A stretch of 64,000 bases of DNA. Source: UASB124 sp964446935 (lineage in GTDB: Bacteria; Babelota; Babeliae; Babelales; RVW-14). The stretch lies in the NCBI GenBank assembly GCA_964446935.1, contig CAYUQI010000006.1, positions 1 to 64,000 on the forward strand. The letters are read 5' to 3'. The stretch's first letter is position 1. Each line of letters starts with the position of its first letter. Made by a program: the position numbers and the translations under genes. Below the pieces are notes generated by a model. That model searched no databases. It saw only the letters and a list, made by a program, of their open reading frames with translations, and was not told the DNA's origin. Shown in pieces: positions 25,698 through 35,423 of the stretch.

Positions 25698-27545
25698 TTA
25701 TTCTTCCAGCGTTGTTACATCACCAATTGGGGTGCCTTCATACTGAGCTTTGATGACGCGACGCATAATTTTCCCCGATCGTGTCTTAGGCAGTGACGAG
25801 GCAAAAACAAGATCTTTTGGCGTAGCCAATGAGCCAGCATGTGAACGTATTGCATTGATAATTTCTTGTTTGAGCTTATCAGATTGATCAAATTCTTTTT
25901 TTAGCGTAACAAATACGATAATTGCTTGTCCTTTAATTTCATCCTTTGTTCCAAAGCAAGCAGCTTCGGCAACCGCATGATGCATTAAAGCAGCATGTTC
26001 AATCTCTGCTGTGCCAATTCGGTGTCCTGCTACATTCAGCGTGTCATCACTTCTTCCAAGAAATGTATAGTTACCATGTGCGTCTTTGATTGCAAAGTCC
26101 CCAGCGCAATAATATCCGGGAAACTTTGACCAATATTCGCGTTTTAGCTCCTTATCGGTATCGTTGTGAATGCCAATGAGCATACCTGGCCATGGATGTT
26201 TGATAACAATATATCCTTTTACCCCATGGCTGACTGAGCTTGATTGTTGATCGACGATATCGATGACAACTCCTGGCAGAGGTTTCATTGTATATGTATC
26301 TGTTATTTGAGACTGCTTGGCTTGGGGAGCAACCATGAATCCTCCTGTTTCTGTCTGCCACCACGTGTCAATAATTGGACAGTGCGAGTTCCCAATGACC
26401 TGGCTGTACCACTGTCGAACAGTGGGGGTTAATGGTTCTCCAACAGATCCAAGAACCTCAAGGCTTGTGAGGTTATTTTGTTTAATGAATGAATCACTCT
26501 GTTTCATGAAGAGGCGTATTGCTGTTGGTGCCGTATAAAGAATTGAAACTTTATATTTTTCGATAATATTTAACCATTGCGCCGTTGTTGGATAATCCGG
26601 GGCGCCTTCATACAATACGATACTCAATCCATGCATGAGGGGTGCATAGACACCGTAGGAATGTCCAGTAATCCACCCGATATCAGCGGTGCAAAAGTAG
26701 ACCTGACTTTCTTTAGGGTTAAAAGCCCATTTCATGGTCCAATAGACATAGGTTAAATAACCACCAGTACTGTGAACGATTCCCTTGGGCTTTCCTGTCG
26801 TTCCCGATGTATACAGAATGAACAATGGGTGGTTAGATTCGACTGGTACCGGTGAAACTTTGCTTGTCGTAACGTTTTTTTTCAATGTCTTAAATGAAAG
26901 ATCTCGATGTTCTTGCATAAAACATTGCGTGTCATCACGTTCAATAACGATTACTTTGTGTACCGATGGTGTATGTAATAATGCTTGATCAAGCACTTTT
27001 TTAAGTTCAATTTTTTTACCGCGCCTCAGCCCTATGTCTGCGGTTATAACGATGGAAGCATTAAGATCATTAATGCGATCTTGTAGCGCAGCGTCCCCTA
27101 GTCCAGAAAAAATGGCAGCATGCGTTGCCCCCAGTCGGGCCGTTGCCAACATGGCAAAAATTGCTTCAGGAATCATGGGAAGATAGATAGCAACGATGTG
27201 TCCCTTGCCTACCCCTAATGATTGCAGGATGGCTGCCATGGTAGTTACTTCATCGTACAGTTGTTGATAGGTGAAGGTTTTTTTGTTTCCCTGTTCATCA
27301 GTCCAATAAATGGCGACTTTGTTTTTTTTGTTACTTTGAAGATGTACATCCAAACATGCATGTGATGCGTTAATCGTTCCCCCAACAAACCAATGAGCGT
27401 ATGGTTCCTGCCAATCCAATGTGCATTTCCACTGCGAGAACCATGGGAGTGTTTGTGCTTGTTGATCCCAGAATGCGGTTAGTTGTTCAAGCTCCTTATT
27501 TGGAGCGAAGTTTGGATGGCCCTGGGTGTTGTTGACTTTTGACAT
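25698..27545 (-). CDS. acs: Acetyl-coenzyme A synthetase
   Basis: Activates acetate to acetyl-CoA through acetyl-AMP. The 615-residue protein has the adenylation core LYTSGTTGKPKGIVHS, ADIGWITGHSYGVYAPL, DTWWQTETGG, the hinge GRSDDTLNVAGHRIG, and the C-terminal PKTRSGKIMRR whose Lys is the regulatory acetylation site in Acs. ATG 27545 is chosen because AAGGA is correctly placed and residues before it do not resemble Acs. It lets the cell use acetate from its surroundings or host. Confidence 0.94.
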   Translation of the reverse strand: MSKVNNTQGHPNFAPNKELEQLTAFWDQQAQTLPWFSQWKCTLDWQEPYAHWFVGGTINASHACLDVHLQSNKKNKVAIYWTDEQGNKKTFTYQQLYDEVTTMAAILQSLGVGKGHIVAIYLPMIPEAIFAMLATARLGATHAAIFSGLGDAALQDRINDLNASIVITADIGLRRGKKIELKKVLDQALLHTPSVHKVIVIERDDTQCFMQEHRDLSFKTLKKNVTTSKVSPVPVESNHPLFILYTSGTTGKPKGIVHSTGGYLTYVYWTMKWAFNPKESQVYFCTADIGWITGHSYGVYAPLMHGLSIVLYEGAPDYPTTAQWLNIIEKYKVSILYTAPTAIRLFMKQSDSFIKQNNLTSLEVLGSVGEPLTPTVRQWYSQVIGNSHCPIIDTWWQTETGGFMVAPQAKQSQITDTYTMKPLPGVVIDIVDQQSSSVSHGVKGYIVIKHPWPGMLIGIHNDTDKELKREYWSKFPGYYCAGDFAIKDAHGNYTFLGRSDDTLNVAGHRIGTAEIEHAALMHHAVAEAACFGTKDEIKGQAIIVFVTLKKEFDQSDKLKQEIINAIRSHAGSLATPKDLVFASSLPKTRSGKIMRRVIKAQYEGTPIGDVTTLEE

Positions 27546-27646
27546 AGTTTGTTCCTTGTCATGAAAGACGGGGTGTATTTTTTTCGAAAGCTTAAGTTTG
27601 AGGGGATATTTTTGAAAATGCAAAGGGGTAGGGGATGGTTTGTTAG

Positions 27647-28480
27647 TTACCGCCACGATTGTGGCGGAGATGTTCTTGCGCCACCCTTGGTAAAACGATG
27701 ATCAGGTTCAAGATCTACCAGCGCCTTGAGAGACGTTCTTGTTGGGATGGGGATATTGAATTTTTCTGCTACAGCTACAAGTACGTGCCGAGCTTCTGTA
27801 TTGTTATTTTTTCGTGCAAGTTTCAATAATCTGTTAAGATTTTGAGAGAATGTTTCTAGTATGTCTTGAATGTTGATGCGGTGTTTAGATGTTATTAGCT
27901 CATGTAAAAATGTTAGCTTACATAAACGTATAAACGTATCGAGATTTATATTCGTTGTTACATTTCTAATGATGAGGCATAAGCATTGATGACCAACTGG
28001 GTTGTTTAATAAAAATGTATTGAATATCAATTTTTTCACTTCTTGTGCCATTAAAAGATTTTGACCCGTCCAAATATTGTTATTTCGTGCGGATTGATAT
28101 TCTGCATAGTATAATGTTAATGCAATAACATCTTCAATATCTCTAGAATCCTTAAATTCTTTTCTCAATGTTGTAGTGACATAATCATCAATTGTTTTTT
28201 TACCATTTTCTTTCTTTGCTAATTCATACAACGGGGGGATTTTATCACTTATGCATATGTCAATGAACCTGCCTGCCCCAGTATTTAGCAAAAATTGCTC
28301 ACATTCATATTTGGTTTTTAGGTTTCCAGTTTCTTTTTCTTTAAGCGAAAGTTTTTCTAATTGTTTTTTTAATGACTCTTGAAGCTTTTGCCCTAGGTTT
28401 TCATCGTCTTTCATGGCAAATAGTGTGGTTGAACTCAAGAGAATGGCAAACAGGATCCCTATGCGTATGATCTTCATCAA
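27647..28480 (-). CDS. Exported hypothetical protein
   Basis: 277 residues with a signal peptide (about 1-22, ending LFAMKD). A Lys/Leu-rich segment (about 30-50) is followed by an all-helical region that could hold degenerate ankyrin- or armadillo-like repeats, but I cannot assign a family. A perfect hairpin (CCGCCAC with GTGGCGG, 27651-27668) covers the stop region and may end transcription although no T-run follows. The gene lies upstream of acs in the same direction. Confidence 0.65.
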   Translation of the reverse strand: MMKIIRIGILFAILLSSTTLFAMKDDENLGQKLQESLKKQLEKLSLKEKETGNLKTKYECEQFLLNTGAGRFIDICISDKIPPLYELAKKENGKKTIDDYVTTTLRKEFKDSRDIEDVIALTLYYAEYQSARNNNIWTGQNLLMAQEVKKLIFNTFLLNNPVGHQCLCLIIRNVTTNINLDTFIRLCKLTFLHELITSKHRINIQDILETFSQNLNRLLKLARKNNNTEARHVLVAVAEKFNIPIPTRTSLKALVDLEPDHRFTKGGARTSPPQSWR

Positions 28481-28556
28481 ATCTTTCGGTATATAGAATG
28501 TTTGGTATTCAAAGGACCCCTGTTGTATATCATTCTACGAGAGGAGTCAAGTCTGA

Positions 28557-29786
28557 TTATTGTTCAGTGAGCGCAATGACCGGATCAAGGCGAGATGCCT
28601 TGCGTGCTGGGTAGTAGCCAAAAATCAGACCAACGATGACGATAGCAACGGTTGCAATGAGCATTGATATGGGAGTGATGATGACAATCCATCCGGTCGC
28701 AAGACTTACGACGAAAGGAATACCACACCCAAGTATGACGCCAATTATTCCTCCCAGACTGCACAGAATGATTGATTCTAATAAAAATTGACGCATGATT
28801 GCTTTGTCTGGGGCTCCCAAGGCCATCCGAATGCCAATTTCCTGCGTTCGTTCTCCGACTGAGACTAACATGATGTTCATAACACCAATGCCGCCGACAA
28901 GAAGTGATATGGCAGCAATAATAAATAAAAGAAGGCTGAGGATGGTGGCTGATGCTTGTGCTGCCTTGAGCATAGATGCTTGATCCCACAGCGTAAAGTC
29001 GTCTGGCTGGCCAATCTCAATTCTTCGACGAGCGCGTAGAATCTTTTTGATTCCTCGTGTCGCCTGTGGAATAACGTTATTTGATTTGATTGACAATGCG
29101 ATGCCATGAATTTGATTGCCAGGAGGTGCGAGTCTACATTTTTTGGCTGTTGTGATTGGAATAAACACATCGAGATTTGGATCAGAGAAGGTCTGTTGTG
29201 TTTCTAGCTTTTTAAGTATTCCAATGACCGTAAAGTTTATTTTTTTTAATTGAACAGATTTTCCTAACGGATCGGCGTTTTTAAAGAGGTTGAGCGCTGC
29301 TTGTGAGCCTAAAACGATGACGCGTGATCCTTTGTAAACATGTTCTGGGCTGAACAGTTGTCCTTTGGCGAGCCGACGACTTAAAACAGCAAACAAGTCT
29401 GCAGATCCCGATTTAATTTGGGTACTTATTGTTGAGCCATATGCAGTAATTTTATCGCTGCTATAACCCATTGGGCTTGCATTTTTAATAAATGAAACAT
29501 TATTTCGTAGTAATTCAACGTCAGCGTAAACAAATGGAAGAATTCTTTTTTTTGATATGTTTTTTCCTTGTGTTACCGCAACGGTGTTGCCGGGATCTAT
29601 ATAAACAAAATTGTCGCCATATGCCATAATTTCTTGTTTAATTCGTTCTTCCGCCCCCCGCCCAATTGCCATTATGGCAATAATTGAGCCAATACCAATG
29701 ATGATGCCGAGCATGGTTAGCAACGAACGGCCTTTGTGGTGCTTGAGTGATCGTAATGCGGTAAGTAATAAAGTTTTTGTATTCAT
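28557..29786 (-). CDS. MacB-like ABC permease (FtsX domain), second copy
   Basis: 409 residues, paralogous to the permease at 21661-22872. It has the same N-terminal GRSLLTMLGIIIGIGSIIAI membrane segment (given in part), a large periplasmic domain, VGERTQEIGIRMALGA and the final GYYPARKASRLDP. It lies 3 bases after the adaptor gene (29790-31007). No ATPase gene accompanies the pair, so it presumably borrows one, the best candidate in the window being at 22869-23555. Substrate unknown. Confidence 0.9.
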   Translation of the reverse strand: MNTKTLLLTALRSLKHHKGRSLLTMLGIIIGIGSIIAIMAIGRGAEERIKQEIMAYGDNFVYIDPGNTVAVTQGKNISKKRILPFVYADVELLRNNVSFIKNASPMGYSSDKITAYGSTISTQIKSGSADLFAVLSRRLAKGQLFSPEHVYKGSRVIVLGSQAALNLFKNADPLGKSVQLKKINFTVIGILKKLETQQTFSDPNLDVFIPITTAKKCRLAPPGNQIHGIALSIKSNNVIPQATRGIKKILRARRRIEIGQPDDFTLWDQASMLKAAQASATILSLLLFIIAAISLLVGGIGVMNIMLVSVGERTQEIGIRMALGAPDKAIMRQFLLESIILCSLGGIIGVILGCGIPFVVSLATGWIVIITPISMLIATVAIVIVGLIFGYYPARKASRLDPVIALTEQ

Positions 29787-29789
29787 GGT

Positions 29790-31007
29790 TTATAATGAAC
29801 CTCTAAACCATTTCTTATAAATTTCGTCCATTTCGTTTGGTTCTTCAACATCAGAAATAATTTCTTGATTTTCTGCCAGCCCTTCTTTAATTTCGCTATA
29901 CATATTATCAGTTAGACCAAGAGTTACTGCTTTTTGTATAAAAGCATTACCTTCTTTAATCCAGACAAACTTTACTATTTTGCTTACATCAGCTTTACGC
30001 AATTTTTTTTGTTCTTGTTCAGCGAGCGGTTTGTATTCAAAATTCATTATCTGAGCAGCCATTTGAATAAATGTTGGATTAATATAAAACGTTGGGTTGC
30101 TTATACTGATAACGTTTTTTGCTTTAGCAATACTGATGGTGGCATTGGCAATCATTCCTGGTCTGAATAGTCGGTTACTGTTATCAATGTCCACAATAGC
30201 TTTATATGATGGCGTTGTGTCTTGCGCTTGCGTAGTGAGTGTTGTGCTTAACTTAGGAACAAAACTGACTTCATTGATGTTGCTTTTGATTCGCATGTCA
30301 GGGAAGCTGTTTGGGACTAAGACTGTTTTTTGCTGTTGTTTAATATGCCCAATCTCGCTTTCATCAATGTCGAGCGTTGCTTTCATTTTTGTTATGTCCT
30401 GTGCAATTTCAAACAGAACGCTGTTGCTGACATCGCTGACCACTGCGCCTTTGGTTGCATGTACCGCAATGACAAGTCCGTCTTCTGGCGCTTTTATTTT
30501 TATAGATTCATAGAGAAGAATGTTTTTATCGAGTGTTGCCCGTTTTGTTTTAACATCTTCCAATGCTTTGCTGTAATCCCTGTATACTTTTTGATAGGTA
30601 TCTTTGGCCAGTTGTCCACTTTGGTATAAAACTTTTTGTCGAGCGAAATACTTTTCTTGATACTCAAATTCTTTTTGAGCTTGCGCGAGGGTATGCCGCG
30701 CTTCTTTAACTTCAGTGTTGTTTTTACCGATATCAATGAATGCTAGGATCTGATTCCTTTTGACGGTCTGATTTTCTTTAACATAAATTTCTTTGACCGT
30801 ACCAACTTGAAAGCTACCCACTTTCATAACGTCTTTGATTTCCAGTACCCCTGAAGTTGCAATAGTATGCTTAATGGTACGTCGCTGTACTTTTTCGATG
30901 GTAAAGAGTTGCTTGGTTGGTGTTTTTGTTTTTTGGTATAAAAAGTAGCCGCCTGTGGCCAGTACGCTTATCACGATGAGAATAACAATTGGTTTTTTCA
31001 TGTTCAT
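29790..31007 (-). CDS. MacA-like periplasmic adaptor (HlyD family), second copy
   Basis: About 405 residues. An N-terminal membrane anchor (KKPIVILIVISVLATGGYF) precedes barrel-sandwich halves around a helical hairpin (DVMKVGSFQVGTVKEI, later DGLVIAVHATKGAV) and LFRPGMIANATISI. It is paralogous to the adaptor at 23565-24782. I start at ATG 31007 because AGGG lies about 10 bases upstream; an in-frame start at 31049 adds residues that do not look like a signal. It forms a two-gene unit with the permease at 28557-29786. Confidence 0.9.
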   Translation of the reverse strand: MNMKKPIVILIVISVLATGGYFLYQKTKTPTKQLFTIEKVQRRTIKHTIATSGVLEIKDVMKVGSFQVGTVKEIYVKENQTVKRNQILAFIDIGKNNTEVKEARHTLAQAQKEFEYQEKYFARQKVLYQSGQLAKDTYQKVYRDYSKALEDVKTKRATLDKNILLYESIKIKAPEDGLVIAVHATKGAVVSDVSNSVLFEIAQDITKMKATLDIDESEIGHIKQQQKTVLVPNSFPDMRIKSNINEVSFVPKLSTTLTTQAQDTTPSYKAIVDIDNSNRLFRPGMIANATISIAKAKNVISISNPTFYINPTFIQMAAQIMNFEYKPLAEQEQKKLRKADVSKIVKFVWIKEGNAFIQKAVTLGLTDNMYSEIKEGLAENQEIISDVEEPNEMDEIYKKWFRGSL

Positions 31008-31120
31008 ATGATTTTTTCCCTGAGGGATTTGCCGTTCGTATTCTCCCATTCAGCCCTTGGCAGAGCTTCCATCGGGACAAACGGTTTTTTGTTGTTCAAA
31101 TGAATATTTTCCGCTTTTTG

Positions 31121-31205
31121 TCATGCTAGACTCATTTCAGCATCCATATTTATAAATGCAGCGAGTTCTGTGGATCCTGAAATAAACTCAGGATGGCAAA
31201 ATGAG
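31121..31205. repeat. Candidate interspersed palindromic element
   Basis: In the 282-base gap between the second adaptor gene and dnaK lies TGTCATGCTAGACTCATTTC followed about 30 bases later by ATCCTGAAATAAACTCAGGAT. The second part has 7-base arms (31174-31180, 31188-31194). Both resemble, from memory, the two halves of a palindromic repeat scattered through some intracellular bacterial genomes. Only one copy is in this window, so this is tentative. Confidence 0.4.
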
Positions 31206-31263
31206 GAAATACATACGTTATTCTAGCGAAAAGATAGTTGTATGGAAAGAATATAAGAAAAAA

Positions 31264-31283
31264 GGCCCCTTATTCAAGGGGCC
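31264..31283 (-). terminator. dnaK intrinsic terminator
   Basis: 8-base arms (31264-31271 and 31276-31283) with a 4-base loop, followed on the minus strand by CCTTTTTTC. It lies 7 bases after the dnaK stop. Confidence 0.9.
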
Positions 31284-31289
31284 TACTGA

Positions 31290-33206
31290 TTACTTTTCTT
31301 CTTTGAAGTCGGCATCGATAGGTCCGTTGCCACCTTTGTTGTCATCATCCTTGTCCTTGTGTTGCTGATCTTGGTTGTCAGATGATGGTTGTTTGCCCTG
31401 TTGATCTTTGTATAGAATTTCTGCGATTTTGTAAGAAGCTTGAATCAAATCATCGTGTGCTTTTTGGAGTGCATCCCCGTCATTTTCTTTTTCTTTGAGT
31501 GTTTTCTTTGCTTCCTCTATAGCTTTTTCGACAGTATTGACTTCGGCTATAGGAAGTTTTTCTTTGTTTTCAGTGATTGTTTTTTCGATTTGATTAATGG
31601 TGTTATCTAATGTGTTGCGCTTGTCGATGACTTCTCGGTGCTTTTTATCTTCTGATTCATGCAACTGTGCCTCTTTAACCATGCGATCAACTTCATCTTT
31701 AGATAATCCGGATGAATTGGTAATAGAGATGCGTTGCTCCTTGCCAGTTCCAAGGTCCTTGGCTGACACGTGAACAATACCATTGGCATCGATATCAAAG
31801 GCGACTTCAATTTGTGGAACACCACGTGGTGCTGCTGGGATTCCTTCGAGACGAAATTTGCCTAATGTTTTATTGTCATGAGCAAATTCACGTTCACCTT
31901 GGACGACGTGGATGTCAACGGCTGTCTGATTGTTTTCAGCTGTTGAAAATACTTGTGATTTTCGCGTTGGAATGGTTGTGTTGCGATCAATGATCTTGGC
32001 AACGACACTGCCCAATGTTTCAATACCCAATGACAATGGTGTCACGTCGAGTAAGAGAACGTTGGTTACCTCTCCTGCGAGCACACCACCTTGTATGGCG
32101 GCGCCTACAGAGACCACTTCGTCAGGGTTGACTGACCTATTTGGCTCTTTGCCAAAGAAATCTTTGACCATATTTTGTACTTTAGGAATACGGGTTGAGC
32201 CACCGACCAGAATGACTTCGTCAATTTTTGATACATCGACTCCGGCATCGGCAATTGCTTTTTTGCATGGTTCGAAGAGTCTTTTGAAGATATCTGCGCA
32301 TAAATTTTCGAATTTTGATCGCGAAATTTTTGTAACTAAATGTTTAGGTCCGCTGGCATCGGCAGTGATGTATGGTAAATTGATTTCGGTCTCGGACATG
32401 GATGAAAGTTCAATTTTGGCTTTTTCTGCGGCTTCTTTTAAACGTTGAAGTGCCATTTTATCATTACGAAGGTCCATGCCATTTTCTTTTTTGAATTCAT
32501 CGACTAAATATTGAATCAAATGTTCATCGATATTGTCACCACCCAGCATGGTATCCCCATTGGTGGATTTAACCTCGGTTACTCCATCACCAACTTCTAG
32601 TACGGAAATATCAAATGTACCACCACCGAAGTCAAATACCGCTATCGTTTCATTTTTCTTTTTATCAAGTCCATAGGCTAACGCTGCGGCAGTTGGCTCG
32701 TTAATGATTCGTTTGACATCCAGGCCGGCTATGCGGCCCGCATCCTTGGTTGCTTGACGTTGTGCATCATTGAAGTAAGCAGGTACGGTGATGACCGCTT
32801 CTGTTATTTTTTCGCCCAGGTAATCTTCGGCTGCTTGTTTTAATTTTTGTAAGACGGCTGCGGAGATTTCTTGTGGAGAAAGTTCCTTACCATTGATGTC
32901 AACGGCAGCGTCTCCATTTTTGCCGGCGATAACTTTGTAAGGTGCAAGCTTAAGCTCTTCAGCCTTGAGTTCTGCGTACTTTTTACCAATGAATCGTTTA
33001 ATGGAAAATATGGTATTTGTTGGATTGGTAATTGCCTGACGTTTGGCTATGGAGCCGACCAAGCGTTGCCCGTCTTTAGTAAAGGCGACGACTGATGGGG
33101 TTGTATTTGCCCCTTCTTGGTTTGGAATCACCTTGGCGGTGCCTCCCTCCATGAATGACACAACTGAGTTGGTCGTACCTAAGTCTATTCCTATAATCTT
33201 TCCCAT
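31290..33206 (-). CDS. dnaK: Molecular chaperone DnaK (Hsp70)
   Basis: 638 residues, standard length. Seen are IGIDLGTTNSVV, the linker-proximal VLLLDVTPLSLGIET, NEPTAAALAYGLDKK, VGGSTRIPKVQ and a charged C-terminus ending DADFKEEK. DnaK folds and refolds client proteins with DnaJ and GrpE, neither of which is adjacent. No CIRCE element is found upstream; only a partial GAGTGC half-site occurs. The gene stands alone between a terminator and a 400-base G-rich gap. Confidence 0.98.
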   Translation of the reverse strand: MGKIIGIDLGTTNSVVSFMEGGTAKVIPNQEGANTTPSVVAFTKDGQRLVGSIAKRQAITNPTNTIFSIKRFIGKKYAELKAEELKLAPYKVIAGKNGDAAVDINGKELSPQEISAAVLQKLKQAAEDYLGEKITEAVITVPAYFNDAQRQATKDAGRIAGLDVKRIINEPTAAALAYGLDKKKNETIAVFDFGGGTFDISVLEVGDGVTEVKSTNGDTMLGGDNIDEHLIQYLVDEFKKENGMDLRNDKMALQRLKEAAEKAKIELSSMSETEINLPYITADASGPKHLVTKISRSKFENLCADIFKRLFEPCKKAIADAGVDVSKIDEVILVGGSTRIPKVQNMVKDFFGKEPNRSVNPDEVVSVGAAIQGGVLAGEVTNVLLLDVTPLSLGIETLGSVVAKIIDRNTTIPTRKSQVFSTAENNQTAVDIHVVQGEREFAHDNKTLGKFRLEGIPAAPRGVPQIEVAFDIDANGIVHVSAKDLGTGKEQRISITNSSGLSKDEVDRMVKEAQLHESEDKKHREVIDKRNTLDNTINQIEKTITENKEKLPIAEVNTVEKAIEEAKKTLKEKENDGDALQKAHDDLIQASYKIAEILYKDQQGKQPSSDNQDQQHKDKDDDNKGGNGPIDADFKEEK

Positions 33207-33610
33207 TGTATTTTCCCCTATGATTTTTGTCGTTTTTATCGATATTTCTTTAATTAAATCTACATTATTGCACTCAACTTTTATACTAATGATATTTTAG
33301 TGTTTTACCCCATATCTGTCAAGCCCTCTTTTTAAAGAATCTGAGTGTAGGCCGCTCAACTCCGTCTCAGCCCCCCAGCCTTTGCCTTGGGCTTGATTGC
33401 TCGGGGGTTTTTTCGGTGGGTTTTAGAGCAGGGTGCTCGGGGGTATGGCACGGGGGTGTTTGGGAATGGGGCTGGGGGGCCTCGACTCCGTTGGCTTAGG
33501 GGATAAGGAAGATACCTGATGTGAAAGAACCAATCGTACGGCTTGAGGGTTTTACCAGATGCTTGGTGCTAGTAGGTTGCTTAATGATTTAAGAGTTAAA
33601 TGATTGATAA
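33207..33610. other. Intergenic region with G-quadruplex motif and inverted repeat
   Basis: No gene is seen in this 404-base gap between dnaK and the flippase-like gene. Bases 33370-33380 and 33470-33480 form a perfect 11-base inverted repeat ~90 bases apart, each next to a direct copy of ACTCCGT (33359-33365, 33485-33491). Within it, 33452-33479 fits a four-tract G-quadruplex (G5, G3, G4, G6 with loops of 5, 3 and 2). The rest is A/T-rich and includes the dnaK promoter region. Confidence 0.6.
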
Positions 33611-34993
33611 TTAATAGATTGAATGATTGATGATTAATGCAATGACTAAGGAAATGATAATCCAGATTAAGAGGTACCAATAATTAGTTTTGAAGTTTAG
33701 TTTTACTTTCCATAGATAGAAGGCGTTAGTAGCAATGATGAAGAAGCTAATGATGCGGATAATAATCAGACCAATGAGTGTTGCAATGGGAGAGGTTATG
33801 GTGGAAGAAGTGATAAGTCCGTAGAAAATAACGAATTCGAGGAGTTTGAAAAAACAAAGTTTTTGAGCAGATTCTTCGATGATATAAAACTGTTCATAGA
33901 GAATAAAGAAGAACTCACTGAATGAGATAAGGAGATAGAGGAGTGCAAGTGATAACCCATACATAGTGATATTGTACTGCATGCCAAGATGCGCAATAGT
34001 TGTGATATTACCAACGACAAGAATGATGACTGGAGCTATGACAATAATAAGTTTTTGTGAAAGAACGGAGAAAGCTTCCTTTTTGGCGAGCTGCCCGCTT
34101 TCCTTGATGTTGGCAAGGAGAGCGTTTCCTGAATAATTGATGGAAGCTTTGACGATTGCCTGGATAGCACTGATACCCATACTTACCAGATAGAAGATAC
34201 CGGCAGAACCAAGGTCGAATTTGAGGGCGAAGAGGGGGGTAAGGAAGTTACTGGTAAAGATATTCCTCCCTATGCGTAGGAGGTAATTAAAGAGTCTTGT
34301 AGAAATGAGTCTTTTAGCAAATGAAGGTGGAAAATGGGACATTGTATCACGGGGAAGTGTTTTGTAATAACGCCGAATGAAGATAATAAAGATGGTTACG
34401 CAGGCGATTGAGTCAATGACATGGGGAATAAAAATATGATTAGGGCTTAGATGTGGATGGAACGTAAAGTAAGGGATCCATATACTCGCTAAATATATTA
34501 TGAATAATGACAGCTCGGTGATGACAATGCGCTTGGCATGAAATGTTGTGTATAAAAGCAAGCGCAGGAAACTACGTGTTGCCTCAAATAGTATTAATAA
34601 AAAAATAATCCACCAAAAAGGGGTTTGGGAAAAGCGCTGGGTGGCAAACAATGCAGTTGTTAATGCGCCTATAATAATAAATGGAAGGTGTGGAAGCAGC
34701 GAATATGTGATGAGAAACTGTTTGAAATTTTGTTTACTCTGCATGGCGAGGTGCAAAAAAGGTGGAATAGAGTTGGTAGCTCCCAGGTCGACTAGATACG
34801 TAGTGAGATACGAGAGAGAAAAAATACTACCAATGATACCATAGGTAGCGGTGGGAAGCAGTTTGAAAAGAAGTATGCAGTGAATGAACTTGAGAAGCTC
34901 GTAAAAAATACTCCCGGTGAGCGCCCACCGTAAGTTTCTGTGAAATTGTTTTTGTATGTGTGGATCAATGGCGGTTTGGATAATCGTTGTCAT
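33611..34993 (-). CDS. Polysaccharide flippase-like (MATE/Wzx fold) membrane protein
   Basis: 460 residues with about 12 hydrophobic segments and a short N-terminal soluble stretch. The pattern of early TMs (ALTGSIFYELLKFIHCILLF, then a STATYGIIGSIFSL-like segment) resembles the MOP superfamily O-antigen/teichoic acid flippases that move lipid-linked sugars. No glycosyltransferase neighbours are present, so the substrate is unknown. Family assignment is moderate: topology fits and sequence motifs are weak. It is transcribed alone on the minus strand. Confidence 0.65.
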   Translation of the reverse strand: MTTIIQTAIDPHIQKQFHRNLRWALTGSIFYELLKFIHCILLFKLLPTATYGIIGSIFSLSYLTTYLVDLGATNSIPPFLHLAMQSKQNFKQFLITYSLLPHLPFIIIGALTTALFATQRFSQTPFWWIIFLLILFEATRSFLRLLLYTTFHAKRIVITELSLFIIYLASIWIPYFTFHPHLSPNHIFIPHVIDSIACVTIFIIFIRRYYKTLPRDTMSHFPPSFAKRLISTRLFNYLLRIGRNIFTSNFLTPLFALKFDLGSAGIFYLVSMGISAIQAIVKASINYSGNALLANIKESGQLAKKEAFSVLSQKLIIVIAPVIILVVGNITTIAHLGMQYNITMYGLSLALLYLLISFSEFFFILYEQFYIIEESAQKLCFFKLLEFVIFYGLITSSTITSPIATLIGLIIIRIISFFIIATNAFYLWKVKLNFKTNYWYLLIWIIISLVIALIINHSIY

Positions 34994-35423
34994 AATTGTG
35001 AAAGAACCTACATAAGGATTAGTCTTTTATCTTCAGTATACTATTCTTTCTGTAAAATTAAAGAAACGTAGGAGCAACTTTATTACTATAATGTAATAGA
35101 ATTCGTCGTTTTACTAAAAAATACCACAAACACTTCCGAATCGCATTAATCATTGAGTACAATAAATACAGAAATTGACTACGTGGAAATGGGTTGAGGG
35201 GGAAAGGGATAGGCTTGCAGGCTATCAAGGGAAGACCCGAGGAGCATAGCTTGCAGGCCTGTTTCTTTTCTATCAAAAATATCCTTGTACAAAAGTGCTC
35301 CATAATGAGTGTTTTTTGCGATTGGTTGAGGTAGGGATCTATTTTTTGTAATATGGATGTACCTTGTGGTGTTATACTAGACGTAATTACATTTACGGGT
35401 GGGTTTTAAAGTAGGTGGTGCTC
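34994..35423. other. Intergenic region with short direct repeat and promoter-like site
   Basis: No convincing gene in this 430-base gap between divergent genes. A 10-base direct repeat GCTTGCAGGC occurs at 35213-35222 and 35249-35258, surrounded by G/A-rich sequence. An extended -10 (TGT-TATACT, 35370-35378) lies about 45 bases before the start at 35424 and is the best promoter candidate for that gene. An 81-codon minus-strand frame at 35058-35303 has no ribosome binding site and odd composition, and is not called. Confidence 0.5.

Noticed and set aside
33207..33300. Possible CIRCE heat-shock operator before dnaK
   Set aside because: Only a half-site GAGTGC is present; the TTAGCACTC partner is missing.
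35058..35303. 81-codon minus-strand frame in the gap before the exported membrane protein
   Set aside because: No ribosome binding site, unusual Cys/Pro/Arg composition and no recognisable motif.
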